Source of the DNA: Lysobacterales bacterium CG_4_10_14_3_um_filter_64_11
Lineage (GTDB): Bacteria; Pseudomonadota; Gammaproteobacteria; Xanthomonadales; Xanthomonadaceae
Length of the DNA stretch: 13,491 nt
Assembly: GCA_002782905.1 (NCBI GenBank)
Contig: PFJA01000235.1
Span: forward strand, 1-13,491
Direction: 5' to 3'
In this document: positions 6,835 through 12,577 of the stretch, one piece after another
Position numbering within the stretch: position 1 is the first letter of the stretch
How the letters are laid out: each line of letters begins with the position of its first letter
Position numbers and translations under genes: made by a program
Notes under the pieces: generated by a model
The model's input: only the letters and a program-made list of their open reading frames with translations
The model's database searches: none
Told to the model about the DNA's origin: nothing

Positions 6835-7093
6835 CACCCATCAGTGACGAAGCCGCTCGTCGCAACAACAAGAGCGGATCGTCCGCAAAGCAGGCGAAGG
6901 GCGCAGCGAGCGTGGTGAAAAGCGAAGCGTTCACCGGGCTACGGCCGGCGAGGTGCTTCACGGCGCGTTGTCGCACTCGGGCCGCACATCGTTGTGCGGC
7001 GTGGTGATGGAGCCGACATTCAGATTTGGATGTTCTTGGTGCTTTTCCTTTGCGCACCCATGCGTCTGGCAAGCCGCGCGTCGCGGCACTACG
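6835..7093. other. Structured gap between convergent purD and epimerase genes
   Basis: A 259-nt stretch with no gene that I can support. It contains several short perfect hairpins: GCGGA/TCCGC (6874-6886), which competes with CCGCTC/GAGCGG (6853-6858 with 6872-6877); GGTGAA/TTCACC (6914-6935); and GCCGCACA/TGTGCGGC with a 4-nt loop (6981-7000). Because both neighbours end here, these could serve as bidirectional or Rho-linked terminators, but none has a T tract. Confidence 0.45.
6981..7000. terminator. Possible bidirectional terminator hairpin
   Basis: GCCGCACA and TGTGCGGC form a perfect 8-bp stem with loop TCGT between the ends of two convergent genes. There is no U tract on either side, so intrinsic termination is doubtful. 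Confidence 0.35.
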
Positions 7094-8083
7094 TCACCCA
7101 CGCCGCAGCAGGTTCTCGGCGCGCAGCCAGGCGATGGTGTCATCGAGCAGACGGTCCATCGGCGTGATCGCGTAATCCAGCTCGCGTTGCGCCTTGCCCG
7201 AGTCCACGATCAGATCGTGGATCACGAACATCGCGGCACGCGGGGTGATGTCCGGCTCGCGGCGGGTGATGCGTGATGCGGCATCGACCAGCCGCGCCCA
7301 CGCCAGCAACGCCCAGCCCGGCGTCGCGCGCTGCGGCGTTTTTCGGCCGAGCTTGCGGCCAACACCGGTGACCAGTTCGAGAAAGCGCAGATGCTCGCCG
7401 CCGAGCAGGTAGGTTTCGCCGAAACGCTGGCGTTGCCAGGCGCGCACCTGCGCGCGTGCCACTTCGCGGACATCGGCGAACGAACCCGAACCGGGCGGTA
7501 CGCCGGGTAATTTACCCTGGTCGATCAGGCGGATCAGACGCGACCAGTTGCTGGTATCGCCCGGGCCGAGAATGTGCGCGGGCTGCACCACCACCAGCGG
7601 CAAGCCGCGTGCGGCAACCGCGCGCACCGCCTGCTCGCCCAGATACTTGGTGCGTTCGTACGTGATCCAGCTCTCGCCGCCGCGCTCGGGCACATCCTCG
7701 CGCAGGGTGCCGTGCACGAGGTGCGAATAGGCCGACACGCTGGAGGTGTGAATGAATGCCGCCACGCCCGCTGCCAATGCCGCTTCGGCCAGCGCGCGCG
7801 AACCGTCCACGTTGACCCGGGTCTGGCGTACATCATTGGGTGCCCACTGGCTGGTGTCGGCGGCGGCGTGGAATACCGCATCGAACGGCTGCGCAAAGGC
7901 CGCCGCCAATTGATCGGGTTGCAGCAGATCGCCACGCACCGGCGTTACCGCGTCGGCCAGCAGAATCGCGTCGGCACGCGGCGAGCGTGACAGACCAAAC
8001 ACATTGTGACCTTGGCCCTTCAGTTGTTGCGCCAGATGCCGACCCAGGAAACCAGAGGCGCCGGTAATCAGGATGTTTGCCAT
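7094..8083 (-). CDS. NAD(P)-dependent epimerase/dehydratase, extended SDR family
   Basis: A soluble Rossmann-fold oxidoreductase of 329 residues. The nucleotide-binding GASGFLG (residues 8-14) starts the protein, a GDL/D segment follows at about 51-53, FHAAADTSQW is near 72, TSSVSAYS near 113-120 supplies the catalytic Ser, and YERTK (Tyr142, Lys146) is the SDR YxxxK pair. The sequence style (VDGSRALAEAALAAGV, HTSSVSAY, YERTKYLGE, PAHILGPGD) resembles dihydroflavonol-4-reductase/3-beta-HSD-like reductases rather than sugar-nucleotide epimerases, so the substrate is unknown. I chose ATG at 8083-8081 because GGAG stands 7 nt upstream and MANILITGASG is the family start; an earlier start at 8101 would add six unsupported residues. 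It is a single gene on the minus strand between plus-strand blocks and shares a 158-nt divergent region with the next gene. Confidence 0.88.
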   Translation of the reverse strand: MANILITGASGFLGRHLAQQLKGQGHNVFGLSRSPRADAILLADAVTPVRGDLLQPDQLAAAFAQPFDAVFHAAADTSQWAPNDVRQTRVNVDGSRALAEAALAAGVAAFIHTSSVSAYSHLVHGTLREDVPERGGESWITYERTKYLGEQAVRAVAARGLPLVVVQPAHILGPGDTSNWSRLIRLIDQGKLPGVPPGSGSFADVREVARAQVRAWQRQRFGETYLLGGEHLRFLELVTGVGRKLGRKTPQRATPGWALLAWARLVDAASRITRREPDITPRAAMFVIHDLIVDSGKAQRELDYAITPMDRLLDDTIAWLRAENLLRRG

Positions 8084-8241
8084 GCCGTTGCTCCAATCCA
8101 ATCGTGCAACCTTACGACAGGTGGTGCTGCGATGGGTGTCCGGGTCAACGTGAGTTTCTCGTTAATTGCAGATAAAGTTAGCGTGTGTTATTAAACAATC
8201 CGGGATAATAGTCGTTCAACCAACTGATTTTGGTGACTTTC
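8084..8241. promoter_or_regulatory. Divergent promoter region
   Basis: This 158-nt gap separates the minus-strand epimerase from the plus-strand SPFH-like gene. Bases 8150-8220 are clearly more AT-rich than the surroundings. GATAAT at 8204-8209 is a 5/6 match to a -10 box for the plus-strand gene, but no -35 box is evident at standard spacing. No promoter for the epimerase was recognised with confidence. Confidence 0.4.
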
Positions 8242-8709
8242 ATGACGGGTTTTACCCTCCTGCTGGCGTGTGTCGTGGTGCTGGCCACCGTGGCGGTCGC
8301 CGGGCTGCGCCACGTGCCGCAGGGGCAAGTGTTCACCGTGCACCGGTTTCGTCGCTATCGGCGCACCCTGCGCCCCGGTTTGCGCTGGGTGATGCCGGGC
8401 CTGGATCGCATCGGCCAGCACGTTTGCCTGATCGGCCACCACGTGGCAGTGCCGATGGCGCTCAATGGCCCCGCCGCCAGCGCCGATCTGTATTACCAGA
8501 TTCTCGACCCAACCCGCACCGGCGCGGCGCTTGATGACGTCGATGCGCTGGTGCAGCAGCAAACCCGCGAAGCCCTGCATGTGCTGCATGATGACGCCAC
8601 GCCGGACAAGGGCTTGGCGGCGCTGGCCGAGTTGCTCAAGCATGAGGTCAACCGCCGGGTCAATGCGCTCGGCCTCAGGGTGATCCGTTGCGCGGTATAT
8701 CCGGGCTGA
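8242..8709 (+). CDS. Short SPFH/band-7-like membrane protein
   Basis: A protein of 155 residues. Residues 4-22 are one hydrophobic membrane anchor. The VPQGQVFTVHRFRRYRRTLR stretch followed by PGLRWVMPGLDRI (25-56) is the start of an SPFH domain as in slipins and stomatin-like proteins (P-x-G ... GRY-RTL-PGL-F--P-ID). LYYQILDP (83-90), ALVQQQTREAL (102-112) and a final GLRVIRCAVYP (144-154) follow the rest of that domain. It ends where full-length slipins continue into a coiled-coil tail, so it is a mini-SPFH protein or an old truncation; no continuation in another frame was seen. ATG 8242 has GGTGA 5 nt upstream. Such proteins form oligomeric membrane scaffolds; a specific job is not known. 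It lies 48 nt before rsmG. Confidence 0.65.
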   Translation: MTGFTLLLACVVVLATVAVAGLRHVPQGQVFTVHRFRRYRRTLRPGLRWVMPGLDRIGQHVCLIGHHVAVPMALNGPAASADLYYQILDPTRTGAALDDVDALVQQQTREALHVLHDDATPDKGLAALAELLKHEVNRRVNALGLRVIRCAVYPG

Positions 8710-8757
8710 GTGCGAGCCCTGCTAAACTTGCCGGCCTGCTTCAACATCGGCCACGCG

Positions 8758-9417
8758 GTGAACCCACTGATTGCATTGCAGCCTGAACTGGAGCGGGGCA
8801 TGGTCACGCTCGGCCTGAACGTGCCCGGGCTGGCGCCGCGGTTGCTCGATTACCTCGCCCTGCTTGATCAGTGGAATCACGCCTACAACCTCACTGCCGT
8901 GCGCGATCCACACGAAATGCTGGCGCGGCATCTGCTCGATTCGCTGAGCATCCTGCCCTGGCTGCCAGCGGGGCCGCTGGCCGACCTCGGCAGCGGTGCC
9001 GGCCTGCCGGGCATCGTGCTGGCGCTGGCGCGGCCGGAACTGGCCGTCACCGTGGTCGAGAGCAATGGCAAAAAGGCGCGTTTCCTGCGCGAAGTGGTGC
9101 GGCAACTGCGGCTGGCCAACGTGCGGGTGGCGCAATCGCGGGCCGAGCAACTCAATGAGCCGGGCGCATACGGCTGTATTACCGCGCGCGCCTTGGGTAC
9201 TCTTGCACAACTGGTGCAATTCGGCGGCAGCCTGCTGCAACCCCGGGGGCAGTTGCTGGCGATGAAAGGCCAGTTTCCGGCTGACGAAATTGCTGCTCTG
9301 CCAGCGCCTTGGCAGGTGCAGGCCAGCCATGTGCTCGCCATTCCCGGCGATAGCGGTGCGCGTCATCTGATCGTGGTATCGCGCGCCAGCGCGTCGAGCC
9401 CAGGGAGTGATTCATGA
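8758..9417 (+). CDS. rsmG: 16S rRNA (guanine-527-N7)-methyltransferase RsmG
   Basis: RsmG (GidB) uses SAM to methylate G527 of 16S rRNA in the 30S subunit; loss of the enzyme gives low-level streptomycin resistance in several bacteria. YLALLDQWNHAYNLTAVRDP, then EMLARHLLDSL, is the family signature. The SAM-binding loop LADLGSGAGLPG lies at 74-85, VVESNGKKARFLREV is next, and ALKGQ is represented by LAMKGQFPADEIAALP. GTG 8758 gives 219 residues and an N-terminal helix that matches the family. ATG 8800 (205 residues) has the better purine-rich site (GGAGCGGGG), so the start is uncertain. The stop overlaps the parA start by 4 nt (ATGA). mnmG, the usual upstream partner, is not here. Confidence 0.93.
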   Translation: MNPLIALQPELERGMVTLGLNVPGLAPRLLDYLALLDQWNHAYNLTAVRDPHEMLARHLLDSLSILPWLPAGPLADLGSGAGLPGIVLALARPELAVTVVESNGKKARFLREVVRQLRLANVRVAQSRAEQLNEPGAYGCITARALGTLAQLVQFGGSLLQPRGQLLAMKGQFPADEIAALPAPWQVQASHVLAIPGDSGARHLIVVSRASASSPGSDS

Positions 9418-10190
9418 ATCGCATCATCGCCATCGCCAACCAGAAAGGCGGCGTCGGCAAAACCACCACCGCAGTGAATCTTGCCGCCGCGCTGGCGCAG
9501 ACGCCGCGCAAGGTGTTGCTGATCGATATCGACCCACAGGGCAATGCCACCATGGGGTCTGGCGTGAACAAGCGCGAGTTGAAAGCATCCGCCTGCGAAG
9601 TGCTGCTTGGCGAATGCGACGCCGCCAGCGCCATCGTGGCGACGGCCGAAGGCTTCGACCTGCTGCCCAGCAATATCGACCTCACCGCCGCCGAAGTTCG
9701 CCTGATGAGCGCACTGGCGCGCGAGCAGAAACTCAAGCTGGCGCTCGCGCCGGTGCGCGATCGTTACCACTACATCCTGATCGACTGCCCGCCGGCGTTG
9801 TCGCTGCTCACCCTCAACGCGCTGGCCGCCGCCGATGGCGTGTTGGTGCCGATGCAGTGCGAATATTATGCGCTCGAAGGCCTCAGCGCCCTGATCGACA
9901 CCATCGAATCGCTCAAGCAGCACGTCAACCCGGCGTTGCAGATCGACGGCATCCTGCGCACCATGTTCGATGTCCGCAACAACCTGGCCAACGCGGTCAG
10001 CGGTGATTTGATTCGCCACTTTGGCGACACGGTATTTCGTACCATCGTGCCGCGCAACGTACGCCTGGCCGAAGCGCCCAGCTACGGGCAGAGCATCGTC
10101 GGCTATGATCGCGCCTCGCGCGGCAGCGTGGCCTACCTCGGCCTTGCCGGTGAAATCGTGCGCCGCGAACGCAAAGGGGAGAGCCACTGA
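9414..10190 (+). CDS. parA: Chromosome-partitioning ATPase ParA (Soj-like)
   Basis: ParA is a Walker-type ATPase that binds DNA non-specifically as a dimer and drives segregation of the ParB-parS origin complex. It is 258 residues, and the short form without an N-terminal HTH is typical of chromosomal ParA/Soj. The deviant Walker A motif KGGVGKTTT is at 11-19, the A' motif DIDPQGNAT at 38-46 and Walker B YILIDCPPALS at 120-130. The C-terminal VRLAEAPSYGQSI is a family hallmark. AGGGAG at 9402-9407 is 6 nt before ATG 9414. The start overlaps rsmG by 4 nt and the stop overlaps the parB start by 1 nt, so the three genes form one operon. Confidence 0.97.
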   Translation: MNRIIAIANQKGGVGKTTTAVNLAAALAQTPRKVLLIDIDPQGNATMGSGVNKRELKASACEVLLGECDAASAIVATAEGFDLLPSNIDLTAAEVRLMSALAREQKLKLALAPVRDRYHYILIDCPPALSLLTLNALAAADGVLVPMQCEYYALEGLSALIDTIESLKQHVNPALQIDGILRTMFDVRNNLANAVSGDLIRHFGDTVFRTIVPRNVRLAEAPSYGQSIVGYDRASRGSVAYLGLAGEIVRRERKGESH

Positions 10191-11074
10191 TGGCAATCAA
10201 GAAACGCGGCCTTGGCCGTGGCCTGGACGCGCTGCTGGGCAGCGGCAACCAGGGCGCGCGCGAAGAGCCCGACAGCGACAGCGACAGCCTGCGCACGGTG
10301 CCGGTGGAGTTCCTCAAGCCCGGCCGTTATCAACCGCGCACCGGCATGGACCCCGAGCGTTTGGCCGAGCTGGCCGATTCGATCCGCGCGCAGGGCTTGA
10401 TTCAGCCGATCGTGGTGCGCTCGCAGGGCAAGGACCGCTACGAAATCATCGCCGGCGAACGCCGCTGGCGCGCCGCCCAACTGGCGGGCCTGAGCGATGT
10501 GCCGGTGGTGCTGCGCGAAGTGGATGACCGCAGCGTCATCGCCATGGCGCTGATCGAAAACATCCAGCGCGAAGACCTCAACCCGCTGGAAGAAGCGCAG
10601 GCATTGCACCGCCTGATCGACGAGTTCAGCCTCACTCACCAACAGGCCGCCGACGCCGTGGGCCGCTCGCGTGCGGCGGTGTCCAACCTGTTGCGTCTGC
10701 TCGACCTGCCGCCAGAGGTGCGCCGCCTGCTGGAGCAACATGCCATCGAAATGGGCCATGCCCGCGCGCTGCTGGCATTGCCCGCCGCTGCTGCCGGCGC
10801 ATTGGCGCGCGAAGCGGCCGAGCGTGGCATGTCGGTGCGCGAGATCGAGCGCCGGGTACACGCGATCAGCCACAGCAAGCCCGCCAGCACACCGGCAGCG
10901 AGCAAAAAAGCCGACCCCGATGTCGCCCACCTCGAACGCGAATTGAGCGAGATATTGAACGCCCGCGTCGCCGTGCAGCAAGGCCGTGGCGGACGCGGCA
11001 AGCTGGTGGTGCACTACCACGGCCTCGACAGCCTCGAAGGCATCCTCGAAAAATTGCGTGGGCGCGCGCCATGA
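10190..11074 (+). CDS. parB: Chromosome-partitioning protein ParB (Spo0J-like)
   Basis: ParB loads on parS sites near the origin as a CTP-dependent clamp and stimulates ParA. The 294-residue protein starts with the ParA-activating motif GLGRGLDALLG (7-17). It then has an acidic linker with Asp-Ser repeats (28-33), the ParB/Srx N-domain with PRTGMDPERLAELADSI, the CTP-binding GERRWRA (89-95) and ENIQRE (123-128), and a helix-turn-helix near 148-170 (LTHQQAADAVGRSRAAVSNL). The C-terminal KLVVHYHGLDSLEGILEKL is the dimerisation domain. An AGGGGAG site precedes ATG 10190, which overlaps the parA stop (TGATG). No parS consensus (TGTTTCACGTGAAACA type) was found in this window. Confidence 0.97.
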   Translation: MAIKKRGLGRGLDALLGSGNQGAREEPDSDSDSLRTVPVEFLKPGRYQPRTGMDPERLAELADSIRAQGLIQPIVVRSQGKDRYEIIAGERRWRAAQLAGLSDVPVVLREVDDRSVIAMALIENIQREDLNPLEEAQALHRLIDEFSLTHQQAADAVGRSRAAVSNLLRLLDLPPEVRRLLEQHAIEMGHARALLALPAAAAGALAREAAERGMSVREIERRVHAISHSKPASTPAASKKADPDVAHLERELSEILNARVAVQQGRGGRGKLVVHYHGLDSLEGILEKLRGRAP

Positions 11075-11167
11075 ACCCTCGCCAACCTTGGCGTAACGCC
11101 ATTGCGGCCGCGCCGACGCGGGCGACCCTCGGGCAACGCGACCAGCAGCGATGGCGACGAACAGCCC

Positions 11168-11189
11168 CTTCCCCCGCTTGCGGGGGAAG
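11168..11189. repeat. Perfect GC hairpin, repeat-like
   Basis: CTTCCCCCGC and GCGGGGGAAG are perfect 10-nt arms with TT between them. The form (C-run, TTG, G-run, GGAAG) resembles intergenic palindromes that are dispersed in many high-GC proteobacteria. It may also end parB transcription, although no T tract follows. Confidence 0.6.
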
Positions 11190-11215
11190 CTTGAGGTGGG
11201 CGCGCGTCCGGCCGC

Positions 11216-11254
11216 GGCACGTTGCACAAGCAAAGGCACCTCTCGCAACGTGCC
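11216..11254. repeat. 10-bp inverted repeat with a 19-nt spacer
   Basis: GGCACGTTGC (11216-11225) and GCAACGTGCC (11245-11254) are perfect reverse complements. The pair could be an RNA hairpin or a protein-binding site in the leader of the glycosyltransferase operon. Confidence 0.5.
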
Positions 11255-11317
11255 CCTGCGTTGCTGCGCACCGCAACGGGACGAGCAGGCAGCATGCCAT
11301 CGTTTCGGAGCATGCCC

Positions 11318-12049
11318 ATGACTGACCCCTCATTGTCGGTGGTGGTGCCGGTGTACAACGAGCAGGACAACATCGCGCCGCTGGTTGGCGAGATCGTTGC
11401 CGCGCTGCGCGGCCGGGTCAGCTTCGAAATCATCCATGTTGACGACGCCAGCAGCGACGCCACCGCCGACGCGCTGCGTGCCGCGATGCGGGTGACCCCC
11501 GAGCTGCGCGTGATCCGCCACCAGCAACGCGCCGGGCAGAGCACCGCCGTGCGCAACGGGGTCAAGGCCGCACGCGCGGCGTGGATCGCCACCCTCGACG
11601 GCGATGGCCAGAACGACCCGGCCGACATCCCCAAACTGCTCGCCGCCCGCGACAAAGCTGCCTCGCAGGTGAAGCTGTTTGCCGGTTGGCGGGTGAATCG
11701 CCGCGACAGCTTCAACAAGCGCATCAGCTCGGCCATCGCCAACGCCGTGCGCAGCCGCCTGCTGTGCGATGCCACCCCCGACACCGGCTGCGGCATCAAA
11801 CTGTTCGAGCGCGCCATCTTTCTCGAACTGCCGTATTTCGATCACATGCACCGCTTCCTGCCGGCATTGATTCACCGCGCCGGCTGGCAAACCGTATCGG
11901 TGCCGGTCAACCACCGCCCGCGCACAGCCGGCATTTCCAAATACGGCATGTGGAACCGGCTGTGGGTGGGCATCGCCGACCTGCGCGGCGTGGCCTGGCT
12001 GGCGCGCCGCAGCCGGCGCACACAAACCACCGAAATCACCCTGTCCTGA
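11318..12049 (+). CDS. Family 2 glycosyltransferase, DPM1/ArnC-like
   Basis: A 243-residue GT-A fold glycosyltransferase. SVVVPVYNEQDNI (7-19) is the nucleotide-sugar binding strand, IIHVDDASSDAT follows, and DGDGQNDPADI (94-104) carries the metal-binding DxD. The later GCGIKLFER and HRPRTAGISKYGMWNR segments are typical of transferases that load a sugar on a polyprenyl phosphate. It has no C-terminal membrane helices, unlike ArnC itself, so it resembles soluble DPM1-type enzymes at the membrane surface. ATG 11318 follows GGAG by 7 nt. Longer in-frame starts (11222, 11312) lack a ribosome binding site or family similarity. The LAB_N gene begins 8 nt after its stop, and this pair is common in proteobacteria, often with a membrane GT as a third gene. 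The sugar and acceptor are unknown. Confidence 0.88.
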   Translation: MTDPSLSVVVPVYNEQDNIAPLVGEIVAALRGRVSFEIIHVDDASSDATADALRAAMRVTPELRVIRHQQRAGQSTAVRNGVKAARAAWIATLDGDGQNDPADIPKLLAARDKAASQVKLFAGWRVNRRDSFNKRISSAIANAVRSRLLCDATPDTGCGIKLFERAIFLELPYFDHMHRFLPALIHRAGWQTVSVPVNHRPRTAGISKYGMWNRLWVGIADLRGVAWLARRSRRTQTTEITLS

Positions 12050-12057
12050 GCACCGTC

Positions 12058-12342
12058 ATGCAAGAAGCCACGATCTGGATCGTTATCGGCCTGTTCGGCC
12101 AAGCGTTATTTTCCGCGCGCTTTTTGCTGCAATGGCTGGCCAGCGAAAAGGCCAAACGCAGCGTCGTACCCAAAGCGTTCTGGTACTTTTCCATCGGCGG
12201 CAGCGCCGTGCTGCTGGCCTACGCCATCCATCGCGTCGACCCGGTGTTCATCCTCGGCCAGGCAGCCGGTTTCGCCATTTACCTGCGCAATCTGTACTTG
12301 CTGCGCGTCGAACATCGCGCCTCGCTGGAAAACGACGCGTAG
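12058..12342 (+). CDS. Lipid A biosynthesis N-terminal (LAB_N) domain membrane protein
   Basis: A 94-residue inner-membrane protein that consists only of a LAB_N domain. Three hydrophobic segments are seen at about 6-24, 41-57 and 62-82. The family signature is complete: GLFGQALFSARFLLQWLASE (11-30), a Pro before FWYFSIGGSAVLLAYA (41-56), then DPVFILGQAAGFAIYLRNLY (61-80). Despite the name, the stand-alone domain is not LpxB; it is usually encoded beside a GT2 enzyme and is thought to help in lipid-linked sugar transfer, possibly as a small flippase-like partner. It starts 8 nt after the GT2 stop. The next gene on this strand, often a membrane glycosyltransferase, is missing, because the region ends in repeats and an oppositely oriented integron integrase. 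Confidence 0.88.
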   Translation: MQEATIWIVIGLFGQALFSARFLLQWLASEKAKRSVVPKAFWYFSIGGSAVLLAYAIHRVDPVFILGQAAGFAIYLRNLYLLRVEHRASLENDA

Positions 12343-12417
12343 CGCGGATGCTGCTTGGCACACTGGTGAGTGGCGCATGCTGCGGGCCATCAAACGAACG
12401 GCGCACCGTGCTTTTGG

Positions 12418-12477
12418 AGCAACGGTGTTGCACGCCGCTGCGAGCCCGTGCTTCGGTGGGAACCGGCCTGCCGGCGA
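12418..12477 (+). repeat. Second copy of the composite REP repeat
   Basis: This block aligns without gaps to 3643-3702 at 53 of 60 positions. It ends in a REP unit (12456-12477) with head GTGGGA and palindromic core CCGGC-CT-GCCGG. It lies in the gap next to the integrase. Confidence 0.75.
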
Positions 12478-12539
12478 GCAACGCCGCGCTGCACAGCAAC
12501 AATCACGCCCCAGCACGCAATGGCACTTGTAGCAGCGTC

Positions 12540-12559
12540 ATGCCAGAGGAAGCTGGCAT
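12540..12559. repeat. Palindromic intergenic repeat
   Basis: ATGCCAG (12540-12546) and CTGGCAT (12553-12559) are perfect 7-nt arms around AGGAAG. Together with the flanking GTC and CCAG it resembles the dispersed GTCATTCCNGNGNAAGCNGGAATCCAG-type repeat whose chance translation reads MPxxAGIQ. It ends 18 nt before the intI stop codon and might act as its terminator. Confidence 0.5.
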
Positions 12560-12577
12560 CCAGCGTCTTGCTGTTGC

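Larger units (their letters stand above)
11075..11317 (+). other. Gap between parB and the glycosyltransferase gene
   Basis: A 243-nt stretch without a supportable gene. It holds a perfect 10-bp GC hairpin (11168-11189), a second 10-bp inverted repeat with a 19-nt spacer (11216-11254) and the glycosyltransferase ribosome binding site GGAG (11307-11310). An 84-codon ORF beginning over the parB stop has arginine-rich shadow composition and is not accepted. Confidence 0.5.
12343..12577. other. Repeat-rich gap between LAB_N gene and intI
   Basis: A 235-nt stretch without a gene. It contains a copy of the composite REP repeat (12418-12477) and a short palindromic repeat (12540-12559). No attC-like core sites (GTTRRRY with its complement) were recognised. 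Confidence 0.55.

Noticed and set aside
8431..8460. CACGTG-containing sequences considered as parS
   Set aside because: Only the central CACGTG is present (also near 1804, 5984 and 8310); the flanking GTTTC/GAAAC arms of parS are missing.
10133..11248. A 371-codon minus-strand open frame opposite parB
   Set aside because: It is a shadow of parB, with Ala/Arg/Gln/His-rich composition and no motif.
11071..11325. An 84-codon ORF whose ATG overlaps the parB stop codon (ATGA)
   Set aside because: It spans the GC hairpins of the gap, has arginine/alanine-rich shadow composition and no ribosome binding site worth noting; the overlap is probably chance.
12343..12577. Possible attC site beside intI
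   Set aside because: No pair of complementary 7-nt core sites of the GTTRRRY type was found, and cassettes are expected on the other side of intI.
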